Of a stretch of DNA of 37,759 nucleotides, positions 1 to 8,486 are shown piece after piece. This DNA is from Streptomyces inusitatus (GTDB lineage Bacteria > Actinomycetota > Actinomycetes > Streptomycetales > Streptomycetaceae). The notes under the pieces are model-generated. The model saw only the letters and a list, made by a program, of their open reading frames with translations, had not been told where the DNA came from and did no database searches. The DNA is taken from assembly GCF_014651115.1 (NCBI RefSeq), contig NZ_BMWG01000038.1, forward strand, positions 1-37,759. The letters run 5' to 3'. Made by a program: the position numbers and the translations under genes. Each line of letters starts with the position of its first letter. Within the stretch, counting starts at the first letter, position 1.

Positions 1-75
1 TCTCAAGGAACGGACGCTTCCTTCAGGCCCTTTTCACCAGGCCCTCCGGGCTTTCCCTTCGGTCTTGCGTTTCCA

Positions 76-81
76 ACTCTA
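76..81 (-). promoter_or_regulatory. probable proximal rrn promoter -10, TAGAGT
   Basis: The minus strand has TAGAGT at 76-81, inside the GGTAGAGTTGG block typical of streptomycete rRNA leaders. No good -35 is visible at 16-18 bp. Confidence 0.5.
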
Positions 82-167
82 CCAGATCCTTTTCCCATTC
101 CGTTTCCGGTTTGGATTTTCAGATCCAGCGGCCAGTTGGACCGGCCTTTTGCCTTTCGGCTGCTCCG

Positions 168-197
168 ACTTTATCAGAATCATTTCGGCCGAGCTAA
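168..197 (-). promoter_or_regulatory. probable rrn promoter, -10 TAAAGT
   Basis: The minus strand has TAAAGT at 168-173, with a weak -35 (TTAGCT, 192-197) 18 bp upstream. The -10 match and its place in the array support it; the -35 does not add much. Confidence 0.5.
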
Positions 198-268
198 TCG
201 GCCTTCGCGATCCGGATAAGGAGTCGATTGGCTCGGCGGAAATTCAATTCCCGCTCCGAGCAAGAGAG

Positions 269-297
269 ACACTATCGGTTGCACTCGACCTTGTCCA
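269..297 (-). promoter_or_regulatory. rrn promoter, TGGACA-17-TAGTGT
   Basis: The minus strand reads TGGACA (292-297), a 17-bp spacer and TAGTGT (269-274). It sits 47 bp downstream of the TTGACA promoter, as expected for tandem rRNA promoters. Confidence 0.75.
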
Positions 298-315
298 GTC
301 GGAGGCAACCGTTTG

Positions 316-344
316 AATCTACCTCCCCACGCCGACCGTGTCAA
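316..344 (-). promoter_or_regulatory. rrn promoter, TTGACA-17-TAGATT
   Basis: The minus strand reads TTGACA (339-344), a 17-bp spacer and TAGATT (316-321). This is a near-perfect vegetative (HrdB-type) promoter and the best in the array. Confidence 0.8.
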
Positions 345-424
345 CGGTTTTTGTGGGCGAGGAGGACACTAGCAGGTCAGCGGGGTCGGACGCACATCGA
401 GCGACAGCCGGAGCGGCGGCGGGG

Positions 425-1039
425 TCAGGGGAAGGTCGAGGGCGGGGTTTCGAGGCCTTCGAGTTCGATGCCGGGGGCCGAGAGAACGACGTCGCCGGCG
501 ATGTGGACCGTGTGCTGCTCTCCCGTGTCCAAGGCGCTGACCTGGTACTCGTCCACTGTCAGGGGGTGACTGTCAGTGGCGTGCGCTTCACTCTTCAGCA
601 GGGCCCAGGACTGGTCGAGGGTGCGAGGGGCGAGGACGGGGTCGGTGAACGCCACGAGGCGGACGCGCGTCGTGGGGGAGCCGGGGGTGAGTCGCAGCAG
701 ACGGGCGGTCGCGATGAGGAAGGCGGGGGAAGTGCCGGTGAAGGCGTGGGCGCGGACATTGCCTTCGGTGGCGTGGGTGCCGGTGGGGTCGGTGCGGACC
801 CAGGTGACGCCTTCGAGGGCCGCGCCGCGGACCTGCCAGCTGGCGGCGTTGAGTTCGAGGCGGATGGGGCGGCCCAGCTCGTCGAGGGCGAGGTCGACCG
901 AGCCGGCGTGATCGCCGGAGGGGGTGGTGATCTGCGAGACATAGCGCCAGCCGGAGGGGCCGGGGGCGCAGTGGAAGTGCTCTTCACCGAGGGGAGTGTG
1001 ATCGTGTGGATCGTGGAGCGAGTATCGACCGCGGGGCAT
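425..1039 (-). CDS. conserved actinobacterial protein of unknown function
   Basis: A 204-aa protein that I do not recognise as a named family. It has no signal peptide and no membrane segment. The N-terminus is rich in His and Asp (HDPHDH, EEHFHC). The body alternates short hydrophobic strands (GSVDLALDELG, PIRLELNA, TRVRLVAF), which suggests a beta-rich soluble fold. The chosen ATG is the first in frame; only a weak purine run (AAGGAC) lies about 15 nt upstream. It sits between the ahcY terminator hairpin and the rRNA promoters and reads the same way as both, so it is probably a single-gene unit. The gene order ahcY, this gene, rRNA operon resembles S. coelicolor, where the equivalent is annotated as hypothetical. 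No function is proposed. Confidence 0.7.
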   Translation of the reverse strand: MPRGRYSLHDPHDHTPLGEEHFHCAPGPSGWRYVSQITTPSGDHAGSVDLALDELGRPIRLELNAASWQVRGAALEGVTWVRTDPTGTHATEGNVRAHAFTGTSPAFLIATARLLRLTPGSPTTRVRLVAFTDPVLAPRTLDQSWALLKSEAHATDSHPLTVDEYQVSALDTGEQHTVHIAGDVVLSAPGIELEGLETPPSTFP

Positions 1040-1078
1040 GGGGGCGTGCGAGTCCTTGTGCGTTGGGGCCGGGAAAGG

Positions 1079-1113
1079 GGCAGGCCCCCGTCACGGGGGT
1101 GCGGGGGCCTGCC
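1079..1113 (-). terminator. hairpin terminator downstream of ahcY
   Basis: A perfect 11-bp inverted repeat (1079-1089 with 1103-1113, arm GGCAGGCCCCC) encloses a 13-nt loop. It lies 45 bp past the ahcY stop. There is no T-run, which is usual for streptomycete terminators. Confidence 0.65.
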
Positions 1114-1158
1114 GTCAGTCGCTGTCGCCCGGGGGTGTGGGCCGGGCGGCGGGGTGGA

Positions 1159-2616
1159 TCAGTAGCGGTAGTGGTCGGGCTTGTACGGGCCCTCCACCTC
1201 GACACCGATGTACGCCGCCTGCTCCGGACGGAGCGTCGTCAGCTTCACACCCAGCGCGTCCAGGTGCAGCCGCGCGACCTTCTCGTCCAGGTGCTTCGGC
1301 AGCACATACACGTCCGTCGGGTACTCCTCCGGCTTCGTGAACAGTTCGATCTGCGCCAGCGTCTGGTCGGCGAAGCTGTTCGACATCACGAAGGAGGGGT
1401 GACCCGTCGCGTTGCCCAGGTTCAGCAGACGGCCCTCCGACAGCACGATCAGGACCTTGCCGTCGGGGAAGGTCCACGTGTGGACCTGCGGCTTGACCTC
1501 GTCCTTCACAATCCCCGGGATCTTCGCCAGGCCGGCCATGTCGATCTCGTTGTCGAAGTGACCAATGTTCCCCACGATGGCCTGGTGCTTCATCTTGGCC
1601 ATGTCCGAGGCCATGATGATGTCCTTGTTGCCCGTCGTGGTGACGAAGATGTCCGCCACACCGACGACCTCGTCGAGCGTCGTCACCTGGTAGCCGTCCA
1701 TCGCCGCCTGGAGCGCGCAGATCGGGTCGACCTCGGTGACGATCACCCGCGCGCCCTGGCCGCGCAGCGACTCCGCGGAGCCCTTGCCCACATCGCCGTA
1801 ACCGCAGACGACGACCGTCTTGCCGCCGATGAGGACGTCGGTGGCGCGGTTGATGCCGTCGATCAGGGAGTGGCGGCAGCCGTACTTGTTGTCGAACTTC
1901 GACTTGGTCACCGCGTCGTTCACATTGATCGCGGGGAACAGGAGGGCGCCGTCGCGGTGCATCTCGTAGAGACGGTGGACACCGGTGGTGGTCTCCTCGG
2001 TGACCCCGCGGATCTCCGAGGCCAGACGCGTCCACTTCTGGGGGCTCTCGCCCAGGGTGCGGTTGAGGAGGGTGAGGATGTACGCGTACTCCTCACTGTC
2101 GGCGGTCGAGGGGTCCGGGGCCTGCCCGGCCTTCTCGAACTCCACGCCCTTGTGGACCAGGAGCGTGGCATCGCCGCCGTCGTCCAGGATCATGTTGGGG
2201 CCGCCGGTCGGCGTGTTCGGCCAGGTCAGCGCCTGCTCGGTGCACCACCAGTACTCCTCCAGCGTCTCGCCCTTCCAGGCGAAGACGGGAACGCCCTGGG
2301 GGTTCTCCGGGGTGCCGTTCGGGCCGACCGCGATCGCCGCGGCGGCGTGGTCCTGGGTGGAGAAGATGTTGCAGGACGCCCAGCGCACCTCGGCGCCCAG
2401 CGCGACCAGCGTCTCGATCAGCACCGCCGTCTGGACCGTCATGTGCAGGGACCCGGTCACCCGCGCTCCCGCGAGCGGCTGCTGCTCGGCGTACTCCCGG
2501 CGGATGGACATCAGACCGGGCATCTCATGCTCGGCGAGAGTGATCTCCTTGCGGCCGAAAGCGGCGAGCGAGAGATCGGCGACCTTGAAGTCCTGGCCGG
2601 TGGTGACAGTCGTCAT
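1159..2616 (-). CDS. ahcY: S-adenosyl-L-homocysteine hydrolase (adenosylhomocysteinase)
   Basis: A 485-aa cytosolic NAD-dependent enzyme that splits SAH into adenosine and homocysteine, relieving product inhibition of methyltransferases and feeding homocysteine back to methionine. Visible landmarks are the substrate-domain segments DDGGDATLLVHKG and NDAVTKSKFDN, the Rossmann motif GYGDVGKG and the family C-terminal signature KPDHYRY. The length fits the bacterial form, which has an insertion compared with the mammalian enzyme. The frame stays open 51 codons further upstream. The ATG at 2616 was chosen because GAGGAG lies 10-15 nt upstream and the family similarity starts there (MTTVTTGQDFKVADLSLAAFGRKEI). 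It is preceded by a 381-bp gap, so it is probably transcribed from its own promoter and ends at the hairpin at 1079-1113. Confidence 0.97.
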   Translation of the reverse strand: MTTVTTGQDFKVADLSLAAFGRKEITLAEHEMPGLMSIRREYAEQQPLAGARVTGSLHMTVQTAVLIETLVALGAEVRWASCNIFSTQDHAAAAIAVGPNGTPENPQGVPVFAWKGETLEEYWWCTEQALTWPNTPTGGPNMILDDGGDATLLVHKGVEFEKAGQAPDPSTADSEEYAYILTLLNRTLGESPQKWTRLASEIRGVTEETTTGVHRLYEMHRDGALLFPAINVNDAVTKSKFDNKYGCRHSLIDGINRATDVLIGGKTVVVCGYGDVGKGSAESLRGQGARVIVTEVDPICALQAAMDGYQVTTLDEVVGVADIFVTTTGNKDIIMASDMAKMKHQAIVGNIGHFDNEIDMAGLAKIPGIVKDEVKPQVHTWTFPDGKVLIVLSEGRLLNLGNATGHPSFVMSNSFADQTLAQIELFTKPEEYPTDVYVLPKHLDEKVARLHLDALGVKLTTLRPEQAAYIGVEVEGPYKPDHYRY

Positions 2617-2997
2617 TACGGGCTGCTCCTCATGGTTGGGTTCGAGGGTGGGTACGGCTGGCTCCGCGGCGGCACACGGGCGTACGGATGCCCGGGACAC
2701 TCGCGGTGCAGTCCGTCGGAGGCCCTCTCTCCACTCGGCCGGCCCTTGGGAGGACCGCCCGACCGCCATCAGCAGCGACGCCTGACTCTGGTCACGAATC
2801 TACACCGGTCGGCCCGGTCGGCCCCAGCCCGCGTGAGGGCGGGATCCGGACAGATCCGGGGGCCTGCGGCGTGGATGCGGTCGGTCGGCGGGGCGTTTGC
2901 CGAGGTGCCGGCGGACTGGGCGATCGCCGGGGCCGGGGGCTTCCGCCCGATGGGCGCGGCAAACGTCGGGAGAAACACATCGGTGTCGGTGTCGGTG
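2617..2997 (-). other. intergenic region upstream of ahcY
   Basis: This 381-bp gap has no credible gene. On the minus strand a TAGATT hexamer (2797-2802) could be the -10 of the ahcY promoter, giving a leader of about 170 nt, but no good -35 is visible. I looked for a SAH riboswitch in the leader and could not match its conserved core. A short tandem hexamer (CGGTGT, three copies, 2981-2998) runs up to the stop codon of the transporter gene. Confidence 0.4.
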
Positions 2998-3969
2998 TCA
3001 GTGGGAGGGGGCGGGTCCGCCGGGGGACTTCCCGGGGTTTGTGCCGGCGGCCGCCGCGGAGGCGCTGTAGACGTCCGGCTCCAGATAGATCACCCGGGCG
3101 ATGGGAACGGCCGCGCGGACGCGTTCCTCGGCGGCGTTGATCGAGGCGGCGATCTTCTGGGCTGTGTCGTCGTTGGGCACCGCGATCTTCGCGGCGACCA
3201 GTACTTCCTCCGGGCCGAGGTGGAGGGTGCGCATGTGGATGACGCGGGTGACGCGGTCGCCGTCCACGAGGGCCTCCTCGATCCTGCGGAGATCGTCGGC
3301 GGAGGCGGCCTCGCCGAGCAGCAGGGATTTCGTCTCGACGGCCAGGACCAGGGCGATGAGGATGAGCAGGACGCCGATGCAGAGGGTGCCGATGCCGTCC
3401 CAGAGGCCGTCGCCGGTGGCCAGGGCGAGGCTGACGCCGAGGAGCGCGAGGACCAGGCCGACGAGCGCGCCGAGGTCTTCGAGCAGGACGACGGGGAGTT
3501 CGGGGGCCTTGGCGTGGCGGACGAACTCCTTCCAGGAGAGCGTGCCGCGGACGGCGTTGGACTCCTTGATCGCGGTCCGGAAGGAGATGGTCTCGGCGAT
3601 GATCGCGAAGACGAGGACACCGACGGGCCAGTACCAGTTCTCGATGGCGTGGGGGTGCTTGATCTTCTCGTAGCCCTCGTAGATCGCGAACATGCCGCCG
3701 GCCGAGAAGAGGACGATGGAGACCAGGAAGGCGTAGATGTAGCGCTCGCGGCCATATCCGAAGGGGTGCTGCGGGGTGGCCTCGCGTCTGGCCCGGCGGC
3801 CGCCGAGGAGCAGCAGGCCCTGGTTGCCGGAGTCGGCGAGCGAGTGGACGCTCTCCGCGAGCATCGAGGACGAGCCGCTGAACAGGAAGGCCACGAATTT
3901 CGCCACCGCGATCGCGAGGTTGGCGACGAGGGCCGCCACGATCGCCTTGGTTCCGCCTGACGCGCTCAT
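2998..3969 (-). CDS. cation diffusion facilitator (CDF) family transporter
   Basis: A 323-aa inner-membrane protein of the cation efflux family, which exchanges divalent metals such as Zn2+ for protons. About six membrane segments are visible from residue 8 to 220. The TM2 metal site has the family form HSLADSGNQ, with His42 and Asp46 as the H-x3-D pair. TM5 carries acidic residues E164 and D165, and an Asp-rich turn follows (D187, D191). A cytoplasmic regulatory domain follows from about 225 (IEEALVDGDRVTRVIHMRTLHLGPEEVLVAAKIAV), as in other CDF proteins. The tail is low-complexity (Ala, Gly, Pro). It lies between manA and ahcY on the same strand, 118 bp after manA. The transported metal cannot be read from sequence. 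Confidence 0.9.
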   Translation of the reverse strand: MSASGGTKAIVAALVANLAIAVAKFVAFLFSGSSSMLAESVHSLADSGNQGLLLLGGRRARREATPQHPFGYGRERYIYAFLVSIVLFSAGGMFAIYEGYEKIKHPHAIENWYWPVGVLVFAIIAETISFRTAIKESNAVRGTLSWKEFVRHAKAPELPVVLLEDLGALVGLVLALLGVSLALATGDGLWDGIGTLCIGVLLILIALVLAVETKSLLLGEAASADDLRRIEEALVDGDRVTRVIHMRTLHLGPEEVLVAAKIAVPNDDTAQKIAASINAAEERVRAAVPIARVIYLEPDVYSASAAAAGTNPGKSPGGPAPSH

Positions 3970-4087
3970 GTGTGCCGGTTGTCCCTTCGTACGCCTTCGT
4001 ACGCCGTGTGCGGCGTCACCGGTCGCACGGCGGATGGCCCGGACTTGCGGGGCGCGCCATTCTCGCAGTCGCGGAGGGCGGGAGGGG

Positions 4088-5251
4088 TCAGTTCACCACC
4101 GTGGCGCGGAAGAGGGTGGCCGGGAGTTCGTCGGCTGCCGCGATCGCAACGTTCTCACCTGCGGGAACGAAGACCGACTCGCCGGGGGCGAGCATCAGTT
4201 CGCCGGTGGCGACACGGCCGGCCGTGCAGAGCAGGATCTGTGGGGCGTCGATGGTGAGGTCGCGTACGGCGGCGTCGGGGGCGAGGAGGTGGCGGGAGAG
4301 CCGGAATTCGTCGATCGGGGTGTCGTAGACCTCTTCGCCGTTCGCCGAGGCCTCGGGGCGCAGGACGCCGGGGTCGTTGGCCTCGAAGCGGACGACGCTC
4401 AGCAGCTCCGGGACGTCCAGGTGCTTGGGGGTGAGACCGCAGCGCAGCACATTGTCGGAGGTGGACATGATCTCGACGCCGAGGCCGCTGAGATAGGAGT
4501 GCGGGACGCCCGCGCCGAGGAAGAGGGCTTCGCCGGGGAGGAGGCGTACATGGTTGAGGAGGAGGGCGGCGATGACGCCGGGGTCGCCGGGGAAGTGGTG
4601 GGCGATCTCCGCGTACGGGGTGTAGGGGCCGCCCAGGCGGCGGGCGGCGGCGGCGGTCTCGGTGACGGTGGCCGCCATGTCCTCGCGGTCCGCGGTGAGG
4701 ATCGCGGTGAGCACTTCGCGCAGGGCGGCGTCCTCGGGGTGGGCGAGGAGGACGTCGGCGTAGGGCTTGAGCGAGTCGACGCCGAGTCCGGCGATGAGCT
4801 TCGCGGTGTCGCGGGGCGGGCGGAATCCGCACAGGCCTTCGAAGGGGGTGAGGGCGCAGATCAGTTCGGGCTTGTGGTTGGTGTCCCGGTAATTGCGGTG
4901 CGGGGCGTCGACGGGGATGCCGGCGCGCTGCTCCCGGGCGAAGCCCGTTCTGGCCTGGGCGAGGTCCGGGTGGACCTGGAGGGAGACGGGGGTGCCCGCC
5001 GCGAGGATCTTGAAGAGGAAGGGGAGGTGCGGGCCGAACTTGGCGACGGTTCGGGCACCGAGTTCGCCCGCGGGGTCGGCGGCGATGACCTCGCCCAGGA
5101 CACCGCGTTCGAGCCGGGAGGGTGCTCCTGGGTGGGTGCCCATCCACATCTCGGCCTGGGGCTCGCCGGTCGGGGTAGTGCCGAGGAGTTCCGGGATGGC
5201 GGTGGTGGATCCCCAGGCGTAGGGGCGCACCGTGTTGAAGAGGCGGTCCAT
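4088..5251 (-). CDS. manA: mannose-6-phosphate isomerase, class I
   Basis: A 387-aa zinc enzyme that interconverts fructose-6-P and mannose-6-P, the entry step to GDP-mannose. The type I cupin landmarks are present: MDRLFNTVRPYAWGS at the N-terminus, EMWMGTHPGAPS (34-45), the zinc-site segments VSLQVHPDL and NHKPELICAL, and GVPHSYLSGLGVEIM further on. The open frame extends upstream, but family similarity begins at the ATG at 5251, which has GGAAG 6-10 nt upstream. It lies 43 bp downstream of the SIS-domain gene, so the two are probably cotranscribed. M. tuberculosis keeps the same pair (Rv3256c, Rv3255c). Confidence 0.96.
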   Translation of the reverse strand: MDRLFNTVRPYAWGSTTAIPELLGTTPTGEPQAEMWMGTHPGAPSRLERGVLGEVIAADPAGELGARTVAKFGPHLPFLFKILAAGTPVSLQVHPDLAQARTGFAREQRAGIPVDAPHRNYRDTNHKPELICALTPFEGLCGFRPPRDTAKLIAGLGVDSLKPYADVLLAHPEDAALREVLTAILTADREDMAATVTETAAAARRLGGPYTPYAEIAHHFPGDPGVIAALLLNHVRLLPGEALFLGAGVPHSYLSGLGVEIMSTSDNVLRCGLTPKHLDVPELLSVVRFEANDPGVLRPEASANGEEVYDTPIDEFRLSRHLLAPDAAVRDLTIDAPQILLCTAGRVATGELMLAPGESVFVPAGENVAIAAADELPATLFRATVVN

Positions 5252-5294
5252 GTGAGCTTCCGTGTTCCGGGGTGATGCGGAGGGTTGGGGGTGT

Positions 5295-6431
5295 CTAGGT
5301 GGAGGTCGCGGTGGACGCGAGGGCCAGATAGACGGCGGCGAAGTCGGTGACGGCGAGGAGTTCGGCGATGGATTCCAGGTCCGAGCCCTCCTCCGGTTCG
5401 AGTTCGCTGATGGGGGTGGAGTGGCTGAGGGCGAGTTCGCGGGCGGCGGGGGCGGCGCTGAGTCCGCCGGTGGGGCGGTCGCGCAGCAGGACGACGCGGG
5501 CGCGCAGGGCCTGGGATTCCTCCACCCGGTCGCGGAAGAAGTCGTCCGGGTCGGCCGCGGCGGCGAGGGTGCCGGCGAGGAGTACGCCGTGGGCCGGGAG
5601 GGCCTCGGGGAGTTCGGCCGCGAGGGCGGGGCGGCCGGCGAGTTCGGCCAGGGCGGCGGCGAAGCGGCGGCCGGCGGGGGCGGCGCCCTCTCCCTCGGTC
5701 CAGATGAGGGGGAGGCTGTCGGCCAGCTCGGCGGCGAGGGTCTTGGCCGGGTTGCTGTAGGTGGCGATGGCCGGGCCGCAGCGTTCGGCGGTGCGGTCGA
5801 GCCGGTCGGCGATCTTGGCGAGGGTCTCCGGGGGTGCTTCGAGGAGGCCGACGCAGTCAAGGAGTGCGAGCAGTGGGGTGAAGAGGGACCAGAGTGTGCC
5901 GGGGTCGGCGGTCGAGCTCTCCTCGTAGAGCCCGCTGGGGGCGGTGGCCAGGGGGACGAAGAGTGCGTGGCGTCCGGCGGCCGACTCGGCGAGCGGGGTG
6001 GCCTTGGGGGCGACCGCGACGACGGTGCAGCCTCGGCGGTAGGCCTGCTCGGCGAGGACGTCGAGGCCGGGTTCGGCTCCGTCGGCGGTGGCGATGAGGA
6101 GGAGGTCGAGGGAGCCGGTCCAGCCGGGGAGGGTCCAGCGCAGCGCGCCGGGGGCGGCGGCGACGCCGGTGGGGACGAGGCGGGTGACGGGGGCGGCGGC
6201 GCCGGCGAGCGCGCCGATGAGGTCGGCGACGGTGGCGGCGGCGGAGCCGGAGCCCGCGACGAGGACGGCGCGGGGGCGGCCCTCGGGCTTCAGCTCGGCG
6301 ATGCCGGCCTCGGCGGCGTGGCGGGCGGCGGTGCGTACCCGGGCGCCGGCCTCGGCGGCACCCCGCAGCAGACCTCGGCGGTCGGCGCGGGCGAGGGCTT
6401 CCGGAGCGTCGAGGAGGGACTCGTCCAGCAT
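5295..6431 (-). CDS. SIS-domain protein, phosphoglucose/phosphomannose isomerase-like
   Basis: A 378-aa cytosolic protein of the bifunctional phosphoglucose/phosphomannose isomerase-like family. The first half carries a SIS sugar-phosphate fold (VLVAGSGSAAATVADLIGALAG, then a second glycine-rich strand). The C-terminus ends with the family signature DFAAVYLALAS. Related archaeal enzymes isomerise glucose-6-P and mannose-6-P; for the actinobacterial form encoded beside manA the activity is less certain. The catalytic residues are not obvious to me, so it may instead be a regulator or an isomerase of narrow specificity. The ATG at 6431 was chosen because the family N-terminus (MLDESLLDAPEALARAD) begins there. 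It lies between the Trm112-like gene (101 bp upstream) and manA (43 bp downstream). Confidence 0.85.
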   Translation of the reverse strand: MLDESLLDAPEALARADRRGLLRGAAEAGARVRTAARHAAEAGIAELKPEGRPRAVLVAGSGSAAATVADLIGALAGAAAPVTRLVPTGVAAAPGALRWTLPGWTGSLDLLLIATADGAEPGLDVLAEQAYRRGCTVVAVAPKATPLAESAAGRHALFVPLATAPSGLYEESSTADPGTLWSLFTPLLALLDCVGLLEAPPETLAKIADRLDRTAERCGPAIATYSNPAKTLAAELADSLPLIWTEGEGAAPAGRRFAAALAELAGRPALAAELPEALPAHGVLLAGTLAAAADPDDFFRDRVEESQALRARVVLLRDRPTGGLSAAPAARELALSHSTPISELEPEEGSDLESIAELLAVTDFAAVYLALASTATST

Positions 6432-6532
6432 GGGGTGGGGTCTCCGATCGCCGTGCGGTCGCGGGGCTGCGGGTTCGCGGGGTCGCTGTCTGCGGGGTCG
6501 CGGTCGGGCCGCCGGGGGCCGGCCGTTCGGGG

Positions 6533-6715
6533 TCAGGCGGGGCGGCGGGCCTCGTCGACGAGGAGGACGGGAATGCCGTCGCGTACGGGGTAGGCGAGAG
6601 CGCACTCCGCTCCGGTGCAGATCAGCTCGGGTTCGTCGGTTTCCGAGCGGTCGTCGAGCGGGGCGTGGCAGGCCGGGCAGGCGAGGATCTCAAGGAGGCC
6701 GGCTTCGAGCGGCAT
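6533..6715 (-). CDS. Trm112-like small zinc-ribbon protein (YcaR family)
   Basis: A 60-aa protein with a CPAC pair (residues 13-16) near the N-terminus and one further Cys (C-x5-C region, GAEC), followed by the typical tail AYPVRDGIPVLLVDEAR. Eukaryotic and archaeal Trm112 proteins are small partners that activate methyltransferases. Bacterial members are widespread, and their partners are mostly unknown. An AAGGAAA ribosome-binding site lies 6-12 nt before the ATG. It leads the SIS-manA group on the minus strand; this position between manB and the SIS gene is common in actinobacteria. Confidence 0.88.
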   Translation of the reverse strand: MPLEAGLLEILACPACHAPLDDRSETDEPELICTGAECALAYPVRDGIPVLLVDEARRPA

Positions 6716-7070
6716 GAGGGTTTCCTTCGGTGCGTCAGTTGTGTCGACCAGGGGCGGCTGGGATGCCGGGGGCGGCTGTGGTTCCCGGTGCGCCGCGGTG
6801 GTCGGCGGGTGGGTGGACGGGCGACGTCAGCGTACCGCCGGGGGGCGAGTGGGGGCGCGTTCCGGGGAAACGAAGGGTGTGGCGCGGTGCGCGGACGGGA
6901 GGTGATATGTGCAGGTCAGAGCAGGTGAGAGGGCGGGACGGCGGGTCGGGGGCCGAGGTTGAGACTTCGCCGGGGGTTCGCCTGTGGGGCAAACAGGGTT
7001 CGCTTCGCGCGGGGCGGGCGCCCTGGCCCCCGCCCCCTCCTGGTGGTGGAGGGGGCGGGGGCGAGCGGTG
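6716..7070 (-). other. intergenic region between manB and the Trm112-like gene
   Basis: 355 bp without a credible gene. It holds the manB terminator hairpin at its right end and presumably the promoter for the Trm112-SIS-manA group. I see no convincing -35/-10 pair. Confidence 0.4.
7026..7062 (-). terminator. strong hairpin terminator downstream of manB
   Basis: A perfect 15-bp GC-rich inverted repeat (7026-7040 with 7048-7062) with a 7-nt loop starts 8 bp after the manB stop. It has no T-run. It separates manB from the Trm112-SIS-manA group. Confidence 0.75.
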
Positions 7071-8435
7071 TCACTCGGAGCGGAGGAGGGCCAGGACCTC
7101 GTCGCGGACGGCGGCCATGGTGTCGGTGTCGCGGGCCTCGACATTGAGCCGGAGCAGCGGCTCGGTGTTGGAGGGGCGCAGATTGAACCACCAGTCGGCG
7201 GCGGTGACCGTCAGGCCGTCCAGCTCGTCGAGGGTGACGCCGGGGCGCGACTCGAAGGCCTTGCGGACGACGGCGGTGCGGGCCGACTGGTCGTCGACGG
7301 TGGAGTTGATCTCGCCGGAGCCCTGGTAGCGGTCGTACTTGGCGACGAGCTGCGAGAGCGTGCCGTCCTGGGTGCCGAGGGCGGCCAGGACGTGCAGCGC
7401 GGCCAGCATGCCGGTGTCCGCGTTCCAGAAGTCGCGGAAGTAGTAGTGGGCGGAGTGCTCGCCGCCGAAGATCGCGCCGGTGCGCGCCATCTCCTCCTTG
7501 ATGAAGGAGTGCCCCACCCGGGTGCGGACCGGCGCGCCGCCCTCCTCGCGGACCACTTCCGGGACCGACCAGGAGGTGATCAGGTTGTGGATCACGGTGC
7601 CGCCGGGGTGCTTCGCCAGTTCGCGGGCGGCGACCAGGGCGGTGATCGCGGACGGGGAGATGCCCTCGCCGCGCTCGTCGACGACGAAGCAGCGGTCGGC
7701 GTCCCCGTCGAAGGCGAGTCCCAGATCGGCCTTCTCGGCGCGCACCCGGGCCTGGAGGTCCACGATGTTCGCCGGGTCGAGCGGGTTGGCCTCGTGGTTG
7801 GGGAAGGTGCCGTCGAGCTCGAAGTACATCGGTACGAGGGTGAGGGGCAGGGAGGCGAAGACGGTCGGGACCGTGTGTCCGCCCATGCCGTTGCCCGCGT
7901 CGACGACGACCTTCAGCGGCCGCATCTCGGAGAGGTCCACCAGGGAGAGCAGATGGGCCGCGTACTCGGTGAGCGTGTCGTGCTCGGTCACCTCGCCCGG
8001 CGCGGCGGCCGGTTCGGGCGCGCCCTCGGCCGACCAGCGCTCGACCAGCTCGCGGATGTCGGAGAGGCCGGTGTCCTGGCCGACGGGAGCGGCGCCCGCG
8101 CGGCACATCTTGATGCCGTTGTACTGCGCGGGGTTGTGGGAGGCGGTGAACATCGCGCCCGGGAGGCCGAGGTGGCCGGAGGCGAAGTAGAGCTGGTCGG
8201 TGGAGCAGAGCCCGATCAGGGTGACATCCGCGCCCAGGGCGGCCGCGCCGCGCGCGAAAGCGCCCGAAAGGCCGGGCGAGGAGGGCCTCATGTCGTGGCC
8301 GACGACGATCGCGTCCGCGTTCGTCACCCGGACGAAGGCCGCTCCGAAGAGTTCGGCCAGCTCCTCGTCCCACTGATCGGGGACCACCCCGCGCACGTCG
8401 TACGCCTTCACGATCTGTGACAGATCAGCAGCCAC
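7071..8435 (-). CDS. manB: phosphomannomutase/phosphoglucomutase
   Basis: A 454-aa alpha-D-phosphohexomutase that converts mannose-6-P to mannose-1-P (and often glucose-6-P to glucose-1-P). All four domain signatures are visible: the phosphoserine loop TASHNP (97-102, catalytic Ser99), the Mg2+ loop DGDADR (about 240), the sugar-binding segment GGEHSAHYYF and the phosphate-binding loop RPSNTEP near the C-terminus. The ATG at 8435 starts the conserved MAADLSQIVKAYDVRG. It lies 51 bp downstream of the zincin-like gene on the same strand. M. tuberculosis Rv3257c (manB) has the same surroundings. Streptomycetes encode several homologues, so which one supplies most mannose-1-P cannot be decided here. 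Confidence 0.95.
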   Translation of the reverse strand: MAADLSQIVKAYDVRGVVPDQWDEELAELFGAAFVRVTNADAIVVGHDMRPSSPGLSGAFARGAAALGADVTLIGLCSTDQLYFASGHLGLPGAMFTASHNPAQYNGIKMCRAGAAPVGQDTGLSDIRELVERWSAEGAPEPAAAPGEVTEHDTLTEYAAHLLSLVDLSEMRPLKVVVDAGNGMGGHTVPTVFASLPLTLVPMYFELDGTFPNHEANPLDPANIVDLQARVRAEKADLGLAFDGDADRCFVVDERGEGISPSAITALVAARELAKHPGGTVIHNLITSWSVPEVVREEGGAPVRTRVGHSFIKEEMARTGAIFGGEHSAHYYFRDFWNADTGMLAALHVLAALGTQDGTLSQLVAKYDRYQGSGEINSTVDDQSARTAVVRKAFESRPGVTLDELDGLTVTAADWWFNLRPSNTEPLLRLNVEARDTDTMAAVRDEVLALLRSE

Positions 8436-8486
8436 GGGTCCAACCTTCCATAAGTCTCTGCGGTCACCTCAAACTACCGGCACGCC

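Larger units (their letters stand above)
1..375 (-). promoter_or_regulatory. rRNA operon promoter/leader region (16S gene lies beyond the left edge)
   Basis: On the minus strand this stretch carries a series of promoter-like elements and ends, at positions 1-25, in the leader sequence that in streptomycetes lies just upstream of 16S rRNA (GGAAGCGTCCGTTCCTTGAGA on the minus strand). It is visibly less GC-rich than the genes around it and has no credible coding frame. S. coelicolor rrnD is known to have several tandem promoters and lies near this gene neighbourhood, which fits. The 16S gene itself is not in the window, so the assignment rests on the leader sequence and the promoter array. Confidence 0.82.

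Noticed and set aside
65..316. Small plus-strand ORF at the left edge
   Set aside because: It lies inside the rRNA promoter array and its translation has no features of a protein.
2617..2860. SAH riboswitch ahead of ahcY
   Set aside because: A riboswitch would be plausible here, but I could not find the conserved core and pairing of the known SAH class; a covariance-model search would decide.
1006..3960. A very long open frame on the plus strand across ahcY and the CDF gene
   Set aside because: It is antisense to two clear genes, and its composition (Arg/Val/Gly/Asp-rich, no motif) is what GC-rich third positions produce on the opposite strand.
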